Made by a program: the position numbers and the translations under genes. 64,000 bases of DNA. It comes from Pseudomonas crudilactis (GTDB lineage: Bacteria; Pseudomonadota; Gammaproteobacteria; Pseudomonadales; Pseudomonadaceae). How positions within the stretch are numbered: the stretch's first letter is position 1; each line of letters begins with the position of its first letter. Below, one piece after another: positions 27,921 through 36,467 of the stretch. The notes under the pieces are model-generated. The model was not told the origin of the DNA and ran no database searches. It saw only the letters and a program-made list of their open reading frames with translations. The stretch lies in assembly GCF_013433315.1 (NCBI RefSeq), contig NZ_WXVV01000001.1, positions 434,001 through 498,000 of the forward strand, written 5' to 3'.

Positions 27921-30900
27921 TTACATATCTTCCTCAATATCCAGCAGCAGATTCTCCAGCGCTTCTTTATAAGCCCCCGGCTCCTGCCACATCCCCCGCT
28001 GCTGCGCCTCAAGCATGCGCTCGGTCATATCCCGCAGCGCGTGCGGATTATGCTCACGAACAAAATCCCGCGTCGCCGGATCGAGCAAATAAGCATCGGC
28101 CAGCAAAGCGTACTGGTGGTCATCGATCAACTGCGTGGTGGCGTCAAACGCAAACAGGTTATCCACCGTCGCCGCCATTTCGAACGCGCCTTTATAGCCA
28201 TGGCGCTTGACCCCGTCGATCCATTTCGGATTGGCTGCTCGCGAGCGAATCACCCGATTCAGTTCTTCTTTAAGGGTACGAATCTTCGGCAGATCCGGTT
28301 GGCTGTGATCGCCGTGATAACTGGCCGCCGCTTCGCCACGCAGGGTTTCCACAGCAGCAAGCATGCCGCCCTGGAATTGGTAGTAGTCGTTGGAATCGAG
28401 CAAGTCGTGCTCGCGATTGTCCTGATTCTGCAGCACCGCTTGCACTTGGCTCAGGCGCTGGACGAATTGTTCACGGGCGGCCGTGCCTTCGTCGGAACCG
28501 CCATAGGCGTAAGCGCCCCAGTTCAGGTAAACCTCGGCCAGATCCTCGCGGCTCTGCCACAAGCGACCGTCGATGGCGCCTTGCACGCCCGCGCCGTAGG
28601 CACCGGGTTTGGCGCCGAAGATCCGCCAACCGGCCTGACGCCGCGCCGTTTCTTCATCAAGACCCGATTGCAGCAGCGACTCGCGCTCGGCGCGCACTTT
28701 TGCCGCCAGCGGATTGAGATCGTCCGGCTCGTCCAGCGCGGCCACTGCTTGCACGGCTGCGTCGAACAGGCGAATCAGGTTGGCGAAGGCATCGCGGAAA
28801 AATCCGGAAACCCGCAACGTGACGTCGACACGCGGACGGTCGAGCAGGCTCAGCGGCAAAATCTCGAAATCATCGACACGCTGACTGCCAGTCGCCCACA
28901 CCGGACGCACGCCCATCAGCGCCATGGCCTGGGCGATGTCGTCGCCACCGGTGCGCATGGTAGCGGTGCCCCACACGGATAATCCGAGCTGGCGCAGGTG
29001 ATCACCGTGGTCCTGGAGGTGACGTTCGAGAATCAATGTCGCTGACTGGAAACCGATGCGCCACGCGGTGGTGGTCGGCAAGTTGCGCACGTCGACCGAG
29101 TAGAAGTTGCGGCCGGTCGGCAGCACGTCGAGGCGGCCACGGCTGGGTGCGCCGCTGGGGCCGGCGGGAACGAAGCGGCCGCAGAGGGCGTCGAGCAGGC
29201 CGCGCATTTCGGCGGGGCCGCAGGCATCCAGGCGTGGGGCGACGACTTCGCGCAGCGACTGGATAATCGCATTCACATCAGCCCCCCCCGATCCCTGTGG
29301 GAGCGAGCTTGCTCGCGAAAGCTGTGTGTCAGTGAATGAAGTGCTGGCTGACACGACGCCTTCGCGAGCAAGCTCGCTCCCACATGGATCGTGCAGGGCT
29401 TGGGAAATCAGCTGTGTGGCAAACAGTTCGAGGCGTTCGCGGGTGTCGCCGGCTGTGCGCCAGGACTCGTCGCTTTGCGATTGCAGGTGCTCGGGACGCG
29501 GACCTGTCCATGGTTCGGCCAACGTGCAATCGAGCGGATCGAATCCGAGTTCGAACGCCTTCGCCAGTGCGCGCAGCAGACTCGACTGTGCGCCCTTCCC
29601 GTCTCCGCGTGGAATCCGCAACAACGCCAACAGCGTATCAATGCGCAAACGCCCCGTCGGTGACTCGCCAAAAATGTGCAAGCCATCGCGAATCTGCGAT
29701 TCCTTCAGATCACACAAATAAGTGTCGAGACGCGGCAGCCAGATTGCCGCGTCGGCATCGCTGTCCAGCCCGGCATCGAGCTGCAATTCACGATCGATCT
29801 GCGTATCCCGCACCAGTTGCAGGATGTCGCGCTGCAACTCACGGGCGCGGCGCGGATCGAGCAGTTGCGCTTCGTAATACTCGTCGGCCAACAGTTCCAG
29901 ATTACGCAGCGGGCCGTAGGTTTCGGCGCGGGTCAGCGGCGGCATCAAGTGGTCGATGATCACCGCTTGTGTACGCCGCTTGGCTTGAGCGCCCTCGCCC
30001 GGGTCATTGACGATAAACGGATAGATATTCGGCAGCGGTCCGAGCAGCGCGTCCGGCCAGCAATTCTCCGAAAGCCCGACGCCTTTGCCCGGTAGCCATT
30101 CAAGGTTGCCGTGCTTGCCGACGTGGATCACGCCGTGCGCACCGTAGGTGTTGCGCAACCAGAAATAGAACGCCAGATAAGCGTGCGGCGGTACCAGATC
30201 CGGGTCGTGATAGACCGCACTCGGGTCAACCTGATAACCACGCGCCGGTTGAATGCCGACGAAGGTCAGGCCGAAGCGAATGCCGGCGATCATCATGCGC
30301 CCGTCGCGGCACATCGGATCGTCTTGCGGCGGCCCCCAGCGTTCGAAAACGGCGGTGCGATTGGCCTCGGGCAGCGCGTTGAACATCGTCAGGTAAGCGT
30401 CCATCGCCAGACTTTGCTGGCACGGGCGCAAGTCAATCGTGTCGAGATCGTTGCTGACGCCACCGAGCAATTGCTGGATCAACTCGGTGCCGCTGTTCGG
30501 CAGTTCTGGCGTTATCGGATAACCCTCAGCCTGCAAAGCGCGCAGGATATTCAGCGCCGCTGCCGGCGTGTCGAGACCGACGCCGTTGCCGATGCGTCCG
30601 TCGCGGGTCGGGTAGTTGGCGAGAATCAGCGCGATGCGTTTTTCGCCATTTGGCACCCGCGCCAGATTGATCCAGCGCCGCGCCAGTTCCGCGACAAAAT
30701 CCATGCGCTCGGGTTGCGCGCGATAGCAGACCACATCGGACTGACTGCGCTCGCTGCGCCAGGCCAGATCCTTGAAGCTGATCGGTCGGCTGATGATGCG
30801 TCCGTCGAGTTCCGGCAAGGCAATATGCATCGCCAGATCGCGCGGGCCAAGGCCCTGCTGGCTGTCGCGCCAGCCGGGCTCGTTGTCCTGCGCACAGATC

Positions 30901-31769
30901 GCCTGAATCACCGGAATGTTGCGGCGAAACGGCCGCAGGTGCGGGGCCTCAGGGCTGGACTGGGCGAACCCGGTGGTGTTGAGAATCACCCCAGCCTCCA
31001 CTTCGTCCAGCCAATCCTCGACCACCGTCAGGCAGCCGGGCTCTTTCAGACTGGCCACGGCGATCGGCAGCGGATTCAGCCCCGCCGCCTGCAAGCGCAG
31101 GCAGAACACATCGATGAACGCGGTGTTCGCCGCTTGCAGGTGCGAGCGGTAAAACAGCACCGCCGCCACCGGGTTTTCCGGCAGCCATTCGGCTTGCCAG
31201 TCGCCCAATGCGGCGGTGGTTTTGTTCGGGTGGTAAATCGCCGTGCGCGGCAGGGTTTGCGGCTCTTCCCAGGCGTAATCGCGGGCGAGCCAACGATCAG
31301 CCAGGCAGCGGAAAAAATCCAGCGCATTACCCAGGCCGCCCTGGCGCAAGAATTGCCAGAGGCGGTCGCGATCTTCGGCATTGACGGTGCTCAAGTCGCT
31401 GAGCTCCGGATCGGGACGGTCATCGCCCGGCACCAGAATCACCTGCACACCGCGCTCGGCCAACTCGACCAAGCGCTCGACACCATAGCGCCAATAGGCG
31501 ATGCCACCGTGCAGCGAAATCAGGATCACCTTGGCGTGGCGCAGCACTTCATCGACGTACAGATCGACCGAGGCGTGATTCTGCACCTGCATCGGATTGG
31601 CCAGACGCAGGCTTGGATAATCCTCAGGCAACTGCTGCGCGGCTTCGGCGAGCAGCGCCAGGCTGGAGTCGCCGCTGCACAGGATCACCAGCTCGGCGGG
31701 GGTTTGTCCAAGGTCGGCAATGTTGTCATCCGAGACGAAACCGCCGGGCTGGGTCCTGAGCAGGTGCAT
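27921..31769 (-). CDS. cobN: Cobaltochelatase subunit CobN with in-frame REP insertion
   Basis: 1282 residues, a few dozen more than related CobN proteins as I recall them. CobN is the large substrate-binding subunit that inserts cobalt in aerobic cobalamin synthesis. Family blocks are present from end to end (HGGIAYWRYG, HVGKHGNLEWLPGKG, TGRNFYSVDVRN, GGDDIAQAMALMGVRP, DGVKRHGYKGAFEMAATVDNLF). Residues about 794-827 are encoded by a complete REP doublet (29290-29390) read without a stop. It falls between two conserved blocks, probably in a surface linker. The start is 4 bases from the cobW stop, so the two are co-transcribed behind the B12 riboswitch. Confidence 0.93.
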   Translation of the reverse strand: MHLLRTQPGGFVSDDNIADLGQTPAELVILCSGDSSLALLAEAAQQLPEDYPSLRLANPMQVQNHASVDLYVDEVLRHAKVILISLHGGIAYWRYGVERLVELAERGVQVILVPGDDRPDPELSDLSTVNAEDRDRLWQFLRQGGLGNALDFFRCLADRWLARDYAWEEPQTLPRTAIYHPNKTTAALGDWQAEWLPENPVAAVLFYRSHLQAANTAFIDVFCLRLQAAGLNPLPIAVASLKEPGCLTVVEDWLDEVEAGVILNTTGFAQSSPEAPHLRPFRRNIPVIQAICAQDNEPGWRDSQQGLGPRDLAMHIALPELDGRIISRPISFKDLAWRSERSQSDVVCYRAQPERMDFVAELARRWINLARVPNGEKRIALILANYPTRDGRIGNGVGLDTPAAALNILRALQAEGYPITPELPNSGTELIQQLLGGVSNDLDTIDLRPCQQSLAMDAYLTMFNALPEANRTAVFERWGPPQDDPMCRDGRMMIAGIRFGLTFVGIQPARGYQVDPSAVYHDPDLVPPHAYLAFYFWLRNTYGAHGVIHVGKHGNLEWLPGKGVGLSENCWPDALLGPLPNIYPFIVNDPGEGAQAKRRTQAVIIDHLMPPLTRAETYGPLRNLELLADEYYEAQLLDPRRARELQRDILQLVRDTQIDRELQLDAGLDSDADAAIWLPRLDTYLCDLKESQIRDGLHIFGESPTGRLRIDTLLALLRIPRGDGKGAQSSLLRALAKAFELGFDPLDCTLAEPWTGPRPEHLQSQSDESWRTAGDTRERLELFATQLISQALHDPCGSELAREGVVSASTSFTDTQLSRASSLPQGSGGADVNAIIQSLREVVAPRLDACGPAEMRGLLDALCGRFVPAGPSGAPSRGRLDVLPTGRNFYSVDVRNLPTTTAWRIGFQSATLILERHLQDHGDHLRQLGLSVWGTATMRTGGDDIAQAMALMGVRPVWATGSQRVDDFEILPLSLLDRPRVDVTLRVSGFFRDAFANLIRLFDAAVQAVAALDEPDDLNPLAAKVRAERESLLQSGLDEETARRQAGWRIFGAKPGAYGAGVQGAIDGRLWQSREDLAEVYLNWGAYAYGGSDEGTAAREQFVQRLSQVQAVLQNQDNREHDLLDSNDYYQFQGGMLAAVETLRGEAAASYHGDHSQPDLPKIRTLKEELNRVIRSRAANPKWIDGVKRHGYKGAFEMAATVDNLFAFDATTQLIDDHQYALLADAYLLDPATRDFVREHNPHALRDMTERMLEAQQRGMWQEPGAYKEALENLLLDIEEDM
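29290..29390. repeat. REP doublet inside cobN, 41-nt spacer
   Basis: The REP cores 29296-29319 and 29361-29384 are perfect inverted 24-mers (GGGAGCGAGCTTGCTCGCG core), and the dyad extends to 30 bases per arm (GATCC...GGATC ends) with one mismatch. It is read in frame on the minus strand as part of CobN. A run of eight C residues (29282-29289) touches one end. Confidence 0.95.
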
Positions 31770-31772
31770 GAT

Positions 31773-32846
31773 TTAAACGCTGAGCGCGGCGCGCAGTTGC
31801 GCTTCGAGTTGCGCGGCGTCGAGTTGCTGGCCGATCAATACCAGACGGGTAACGCGCGCTTCTTCGGCGCCCCACTGACGGTCGAAGTGCTTGTCAAAAC
31901 GCGTGCCCACGCCCTGGATCAACAGGCGCATCGGCTTGTTCGGAATCGCCGCGAAACCTTTGACACGCAGGATGCCGTGCTTGACCACCAGTTGCGTCAG
32001 GGCATCGAGCAGCAGGCTTTCGTCGGCTTGCGGCAGTTCGATGGAGATCGAATCGAAGGCGTCGTGATCGTGGTCATCGTGGTCGTCATCGCCTTCACCG
32101 TGGTGATGATCATGGTGGCTGTGGCGACTGTCGATGTGTTCTTCGGAACCGGCGCCGAGGCCGATCAGCACGTCCAGCGGCAGACGGCCGTTGCTGGCTT
32201 CGATGATTTTTACCGCTGGCGGCAATTCTTCGGCGACTTCTGCGCGAACGCGAGCGAGGTCTTCCGGGCTGGTCTGATCGGCCTTGTTGAGGATGACCAG
32301 GTCGGCGCTGGCCAGTTGGTCGGCGAACAACTCGTGCAGCGGCGACTCGTGATCGAGGTTCGGGTCGAGTTTGCGCTGCGCATCGACCTGATCCGGGAAC
32401 GCGGCAAAGGTGCCAGCGGCCACGGCCGGGCTGTCGACCACGGTGATCACCGCGTCAACGGTGCAGGCGCTGCGGATTTCCGGCCACTGGAAGGCTTGCA
32501 CCAGCGGTTTTGGCAGGGCCAGGCCCGAGGTTTCGATGAGGATGTGGTCGAGATCGCCACGACGGGCGACCAGTTCGCGCATCACCGGGAAAAATTCTTC
32601 CTGAACGGTGCAGCACAGGCAGCCGTTGGCCAATTCGTAAACGCGACCGGTGGCTTCTTCTTCGGTGCAACCGATGGTGCATTGCTTGAGGATTTCACCG
32701 TCGATGCCCAACTCGCCGAACTCGTTGACGATCACCGCGATGCGACGGCCCTGAGCGTTGTCGAGCATGTGCCGCAGCAATGTAGTTTTGCCCGAGCCGA
32801 GGAAGCCGGTGACGATGGTGACGGGGAGTTTGGCCAGTGTTTTCAT
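31773..32846 (-). CDS. cobW: CobW GTP-binding metallochaperone
   Basis: 357 residues of the G3E GTPase family: Walker [12 protein letters not shown] near 12, the metal-binding NGCLCC near 75, NKAD near 165, and a His/Asp-rich stretch around 240-265 (SRHSHHDHHHGEGDDDHDDH). CobW is thought to deliver Co2+ to the chelatase. The start at 32846 follows AAGGG and matches the family N-terminus; the frame runs 16 codons further upstream into the leader. First gene after a B12 riboswitch and 4 bases from cobN. Confidence 0.93.
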   Translation of the reverse strand: MKTLAKLPVTIVTGFLGSGKTTLLRHMLDNAQGRRIAVIVNEFGELGIDGEILKQCTIGCTEEEATGRVYELANGCLCCTVQEEFFPVMRELVARRGDLDHILIETSGLALPKPLVQAFQWPEIRSACTVDAVITVVDSPAVAAGTFAAFPDQVDAQRKLDPNLDHESPLHELFADQLASADLVILNKADQTSPEDLARVRAEVAEELPPAVKIIEASNGRLPLDVLIGLGAGSEEHIDSRHSHHDHHHGEGDDDHDDHDHDAFDSISIELPQADESLLLDALTQLVVKHGILRVKGFAAIPNKPMRLLIQGVGTRFDKHFDRQWGAEEARVTRLVLIGQQLDAAQLEAQLRAALSV

Positions 32847-32848
32847 CG

Positions 32849-32877
32849 GTATGCCCTTTGGCAAGCGGCGGGCATAC
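32849..32877 (-). promoter_or_regulatory. Hairpin able to mask the cobW ribosome site
   Basis: On the minus strand, GTATGCCC (32870-32877 complement) pairs perfectly with GGGCATAC (32849-32856 complement). The second arm begins in the AAGGG ribosome site and ends 2 bases before the ATG. Lying downstream of the B12 aptamer, it is a good candidate for the translational switch, with ligand binding favouring the closed form. Confidence 0.6.
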
Positions 32878-32958
32878 GGGACGAGAACCGGCAACGCGCG
32901 TGCGCGCCGGAAGCGTTCGCCACCGGATCACCCCGCCCGGTTGTAGTGAGAATCTGTG

Positions 32959-33143
32959 TCGAGGCAGGTCTCCTGGCTGACGGTGTTCAGGCGTGGGGCC
33001 TGGCGTTTGCTGCGCCTTCCCGCTGGCTCATCGATTGAGCTGGCAGTGGCGTGGCAGCGAACATCACCGTTCACAGTTGCGGGGGCAGCCGCGGCATTAA
33101 CCGCGTTCCCTTCTTAGCTTCGGCGTGGGCCGAAGAACCTCGA
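32959..33143 (-). ncRNA. Cobalamin riboswitch upstream of cobW-cobN
   Basis: Read on the minus strand it has the B12 aptamer landmarks in order: GGGAACGCGGTTAATGCCGC, GGCTGCCCCCGCAACTGTGA, GCCACTGCC, GAGCCAGCGGGAAGG, and the B12 box GTCAGCCAGGAGACCTGCC. CGAGG/CCTCG at the ends can close the P1 stem. Adenosylcobalamin-type ligands should reduce expression of cobW and cobN. Confidence 0.93.
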
Positions 33144-33480
33144 AAGCGCAAGGCTACGCATGGCTTGCTTATGGGTCAATGTTTGGATTGGGGGCATATC
33201 CGTTGCTGCGGGTGTTGCTGCTGGCGGTTTCGCTCTTACAGCGAGTCACCTTTTCCAAACGCCGAAAAGGTAACCCAAAAGGCTTTGCCCCGGCGTACGG
33301 CACTTCGCTGAGGCTCAGTGTTCCCTCGCTGCGGTGTCCATCCGGGGGCATCGCCTACGGTTTGCTTCGCTGCACTTCCTCTCGATGTGTGCGGCTGCGC
33401 CGCACGGCGCTGCGCGCCTAACCCCCGGATGAACACCTTCGCTCGGCCTGCCGAAGGGGCAAAAAAGCCAGATCAAAAGC
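33144..33480. repeat. Interspersed Pseudomonas repeat, long form
   Basis: About 340 bp with no credible gene. It contains GCGAGTCACCTTTTCC, GGTAACCCAAAAGGCTTTGC and CGCCTACGGTTTGCTTCGCT, sequence I recognise as a recurring intergenic element in fluorescent pseudomonads. Frames through it yield low-complexity Arg/Ser-rich peptides. Part of it (33352-33384) recurs inverted at 33794-33826. Confidence 0.7.
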
Positions 33481-33491
33481 CGGATCAAAAG

Positions 33492-33640
33492 CCCCTCACC
33501 CTAGCCCTCTCCCGGAGGGAGAGGGGACTGATCGAGTTGTTTGGGCGAGGTACGCCGACGTGCGATACCGCGTTGAACGCGCATTCTGAAAAGCCCAAAA
33601 ATCGGCTCCCTCTCCCTCGGGAGAGGGCTGGGGTGAGGGG
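33492..33640. repeat. CCCTCACCC/GGGTGAGGG inverted repeat element, copy 3
   Basis: The left end CCCTCACCCTAGCCCTCTCC and right end GAGAGGGCTGGGGTGAGGGG are inverted. The internal segment beginning ACTGATCGAGTTGTTTGGGC resembles the same place in copy 2. It is embedded in the repeat island between the two B12 riboswitches. Confidence 0.85.
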
Positions 33641-33930
33641 CAGCAACAACGCAAATCAAAAGCCGAACACCCGCGCTCTTCACCACTCAATAGGCCGAGT
33701 GTCAGCTCGCCTGCTCTTGATCTTGATCCACGGGCGACGTCGGAAGGCTTCGTTCCGGGATTGATCCGGGAGTGGGAGCGCAACCAAACACAGCGAGAGG
33801 AGGTGCAGCGAAGCAAACCGTAGGCGCTGCGCCCGGATCGATCCCGCAGCGAAGGAACCCCGAGCTTTAGCGAGCGGGCCGAACGTCAGGGCGGAACCCT
33901 AACAAGCCGTTACCGCAGCAACGGATCCAC
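33641..33930. repeat. Second interspersed repeat fragment, partly inverted relative to the first
   Basis: It contains 33794-33826, the reverse complement of 33352-33384 with one mismatch over 33 bases. The flanking text (CGGATCGATCCCGCAGCGAA, GAGCGGGCCGAACGTCAGGG) is typical of the same kind of non-coding repeat. No credible gene was seen. Confidence 0.6.
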
Positions 33931-33979
33931 CCACAAAATTGACTAAAATCCCCGCCTCATGCTCTCCTACACAACTTGT

Positions 33980-34175
33980 TACGGGTGCCCTTCACAGGGT
34001 GAAACGGGAAACCGGTGAATCATGTGCTTTACTCAAGCCCATGTCAGTCCGGTGCTGCCCCCGCAACGGTAAGCGAGCGAAGCGTCAAAACCACTGTGCC
34101 AACAAGGCATGGGAAGGTGACGCTTGCAGGTCGGCCTGACGCCAACCCCTCGTGAGCCCGGAGACCGGCCCGCAA
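33980..34175 (+). ncRNA. Cobalamin riboswitch upstream of cbtBA-cobE
   Basis: Landmarks in order: CGGGTGCCC, GGGTGAAACGGGAAACCGGT, GGTGCTGCCCCCGCAACGGT, CCACTGTGCC, GCATGGGAAGGTG and the B12 box GAGCCCGGAGACCGGCCCG. GGGTGCC and GGCCC at the ends can form P1. It precedes the cobalt uptake genes cbtB and cbtA. Confidence 0.93.
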
Positions 34176-34238
34176 CACACAGCCCGCACCTTGTGCGTCG
34201 CTGAACATAACAAACCCGCGGTGGGCGGGCGCTGTTCG

Positions 34239-34270
34239 AACCTCTGCGAGCCCGACCCGCAGGGGTTTTC
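34239..34270 (+). terminator. Riboswitch-associated intrinsic terminator
   Basis: AACCTCTGCG and CGCAGGGGTT form a 10-bp stem (one G-U pair) around a short loop, followed by TTTTC. It lies between the B12 aptamer and the cbtB start, where it can stop transcription when cobalamin is bound. The U-run is short. Confidence 0.65.
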
Positions 34271-34311
34271 ATGCGCTCGATTCACCCACTGACATTCCAG
34301 AGGGAAGCGCC

Positions 34312-34509
34312 ATGTCGATCATCAGCAGCACCGGCAGCAACACGGACAAAATTTCCAGCACCACCACCCTTAGCCAACGCCTGACCGCCGCGATCTTCGC
34401 GTCGATCCTCGGCGCCAGCCTGGTCTACTTCGCCGGTTTCTCGCACATCGAAGCGGTGCACAACGCCGCCCACGATACCCGCCACAGCGCCGCGTTCCCG
34501 TGCCACTGA
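34312..34509 (+). CDS. cbtB: CbtB cobalt transporter small subunit
   Basis: 65 residues with one membrane helix (AAIFASILGASLVYFAGF, about 26-43) and the His-rich C-terminus HNAAHDTRHSAAFPCH that defines CbtB and probably binds metal. It is the first gene after the B12 riboswitch and stops 11 bp before cbtA. CbtAB is regarded as a cobalt importer under B12 control. Confidence 0.92.
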   Translation: MSIISSTGSNTDKISSTTTLSQRLTAAIFASILGASLVYFAGFSHIEAVHNAAHDTRHSAAFPCH

Positions 34510-34520
34510 GACCTGCCGAC

Positions 34521-35222
34521 ATGATCAAGCGTATTGCGCAAACCGCAGGTTTCACCGGTCTGCTGGCCGCCCTGCTCCTCACTCTGCTGCAAAGCTTCTG
34601 GGTCTCGCCGCTGATTCTGCAGGCGGAAACCTTCGAGAAAACCGAACCGGTGGCTGAAGTACACGAACACGCCGCCGGCACCGCTGCGCACACCCACGAT
34701 GCTGAAGCCTGGGAACCGGAAGACGGTTGGCAGCGCGTGGTCTCGACCACGGGCGGCAATCTGGTGGTAGCCGTCGGTTTCGCCCTGATGCTCGCGGGCC
34801 TGTACACCCTGCGCGCCCCGACCAAAACCTCGCAAGGCCTGCTCTGGGGACTGGCCGGTTACGCCACATTCGTACTGGCACCGACGATGGGCCTGCCACC
34901 TGAATTGCCCGGCACCGCTGCGGCCGATCTGGCTTCGCGGCAGACGTGGTGGATCGGCACGGCCGCTTCGACCGCTGCCGGCCTGGCTCTCATCGTGTTC
35001 AGCCGTCACTGGCTGATGAAGATCCTCGGTGTGGCCATTCTCGCCGTGCCGCACGTGATCGGCGCACCGCAGCCGGAAGTGCATTCGATGCTCGCACCCG
35101 AGGCATTGGAAGCGCAGTTCAAAATCGCTTCGCAGCTGACCAACGTCGCGTTCTGGCTGGCCCTGGGCCTGATCAGCGCCTGGTTGTTCCGCCGCAAAAA
35201 CGCTGGCCAATACCACGCATGA
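34521..35222 (+). CDS. cbtA: CbtA cobalt transporter membrane subunit
   Basis: 233 residues with about five membrane helices. The loop after the first helix carries potential metal-binding histidines (VHEHAAGTAAHTHDAEAW, about 50-67). The start at 34521 (MIKRIAQTAGF) is preferred over an upstream in-frame ATG that overlaps cbtB. It ends in an ATGA overlap with cobE, so translation of the two is coupled. Confidence 0.92.
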   Translation: MIKRIAQTAGFTGLLAALLLTLLQSFWVSPLILQAETFEKTEPVAEVHEHAAGTAAHTHDAEAWEPEDGWQRVVSTTGGNLVVAVGFALMLAGLYTLRAPTKTSQGLLWGLAGYATFVLAPTMGLPPELPGTAAADLASRQTWWIGTAASTAAGLALIVFSRHWLMKILGVAILAVPHVIGAPQPEVHSMLAPEALEAQFKIASQLTNVAFWLALGLISAWLFRRKNAGQYHA

Positions 35223-35632
35223 CCAATGACAGCGCAGCGCCGACCTTCGTGGTCGGCCTGGGCTGCCAGCGCGGCTGCCCGGCCAGCACGCTGCGCGCCT
35301 TGCTTGATCAGGCATTACAGGCACATCGCATTGAACTGGAAGCGGTCAAGGCGCTGGCCAGCATCGACTTGAAACGGGATGAACCCGGCCTACAGGAGCT
35401 GGCTGCCCAGTTAGCCTTGCCACTGCTGTATTTCAGCAGTGAAGAACTCGCCAGTTACCAGCAACGACTCAGTCACCATTCGCAAATCGCCTACGAACGA
35501 ACCGGCTGCTACGGCGTTGCCGAGAGTGCTGCGCTGGCCCTCGCCGAACAGTTGATTCAGGCTCCGGCAAAACTGCTGATTTCCCGGCAAAAATACGCTC
35601 AGGCAACACTGGCATTGGCCGGCGCGGCGTAA
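35219..35632 (+). CDS. cobE: CobE/CbiG C-terminal-type cobalamin biosynthesis protein
   Basis: 137 residues, equal to the CbiG C-terminal domain alone (FVVGLGCQRGCPASTL at the start, ERTGCYGVAESAAL near 100, LLISRQKYAQATLALA at the end). CobE is required in the aerobic pathway around ring contraction. The ATG overlaps the cbtA stop by 4 bp, and the next gene is cobM. Confidence 0.9.
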   Translation: MTNDSAAPTFVVGLGCQRGCPASTLRALLDQALQAHRIELEAVKALASIDLKRDEPGLQELAAQLALPLLYFSSEELASYQQRLSHHSQIAYERTGCYGVAESAALALAEQLIQAPAKLLISRQKYAQATLALAGAA

Positions 35633-35713
35633 AGTCCCGATAATCCCCGCCATTGATCATGAGCGTTGCTCATCTGCAACGCGGTCGTGCCCTCTTTTAC
35701 TCAGGATTCAACG

Positions 35714-36460
35714 ATGACTGTCTACTTCATCGGCGCCGGCCCCGGCGACCCGGAATTGATCACTGTCAAAGGCCAGCGGCTGATCCGCAGCTGCCCGGTG
35801 ATTATCTACGCAGGTTCGCTGGTGCCAGCGGCGGTGCTCGACGGCCATCAGGCCGAGACGGTGGTCAACAGCGCTGAATTGCATCTGGAGCAGATCATCG
35901 AACTTATCAAGACCGCGCATGCCAAGGGTCAGGATGTGGCGCGGGTGCACTCCGGCGATCCGAGTCTGTATGGCGCGATCGGTGAGCAGATCCGTTATCT
36001 GCGTGAGCTGAATATTCCATTCGAGATCATTCCCGGCGTGACTGCCACCGCAGCCTGTGCGGCATTGCTTGGGGCGGAGTTGACTCTGCCGGACGTGTCG
36101 CAAAGCGTGATTCTGACTCGCTACGCCGACAAGACAGCCATGCCGGCAGGCGAAGAGCTCGGCAATCTGGCGCAGCATGGCGCGACCATGGCGATTCATT
36201 TGGGGGTCAACCATCTGGAGAAGATTCTGGCGGAACTGCTGCCGCATTACGGCGCGGATTGCCCGATTGCGGTGATTCACCGGGCGACGTGGCCGGATCA
36301 GGATTGGGTGGTGGGGACGCTGGCGGATATCGCCGGAAAGGTTGCGGCGAAAGGGTTTCGGCGTACGGCGTTGATTCTGGTGGGCCGGGTGCTGGGCAGT
36401 GAGGTGTTTAGCGAATCATCGTTGTATCGCGCCGGGCATGCTCATCTCTATCGCCCATGA
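35714..36460 (+). CDS. cobM: Precorrin-4 C11-methyltransferase
   Basis: 248-residue SAM-dependent tetrapyrrole methylase: glycine loop FIGAGPGDPELITVKG at the N-terminus, RVHSGDPSLYGAIGEQ near 80, and VPGVTA-type IIPGVTATAACAALLGAELT near 105. It methylates precorrin-4 at C11 in aerobic B12 synthesis. The start at 35714 follows AGGATT; 16 more codons are open upstream but lack a ribosome site. Last gene of the riboswitch-led operon, followed by a REP doublet and a terminator. Confidence 0.94.
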   Translation: MTVYFIGAGPGDPELITVKGQRLIRSCPVIIYAGSLVPAAVLDGHQAETVVNSAELHLEQIIELIKTAHAKGQDVARVHSGDPSLYGAIGEQIRYLRELNIPFEIIPGVTATAACAALLGAELTLPDVSQSVILTRYADKTAMPAGEELGNLAQHGATMAIHLGVNHLEKILAELLPHYGADCPIAVIHRATWPDQDWVVGTLADIAGKVAAKGFRRTALILVGRVLGSEVFSESSLYRAGHAHLYRP

Positions 36461-36467
36461 AGGCCCC

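Noticed and set aside
30111..33038. Open frame of 975 codons antisense to cobN and cobW
   Set aside because: It crosses two well-supported genes and part of the riboswitch and has no recognisable motif, so it is a high-GC shadow.
33318..33816. Several short open frames in the repeat island
   Set aside because: They are encoded by interspersed repeats, have Arg/Ser/Cys-rich low-complexity text and lack ribosome sites.
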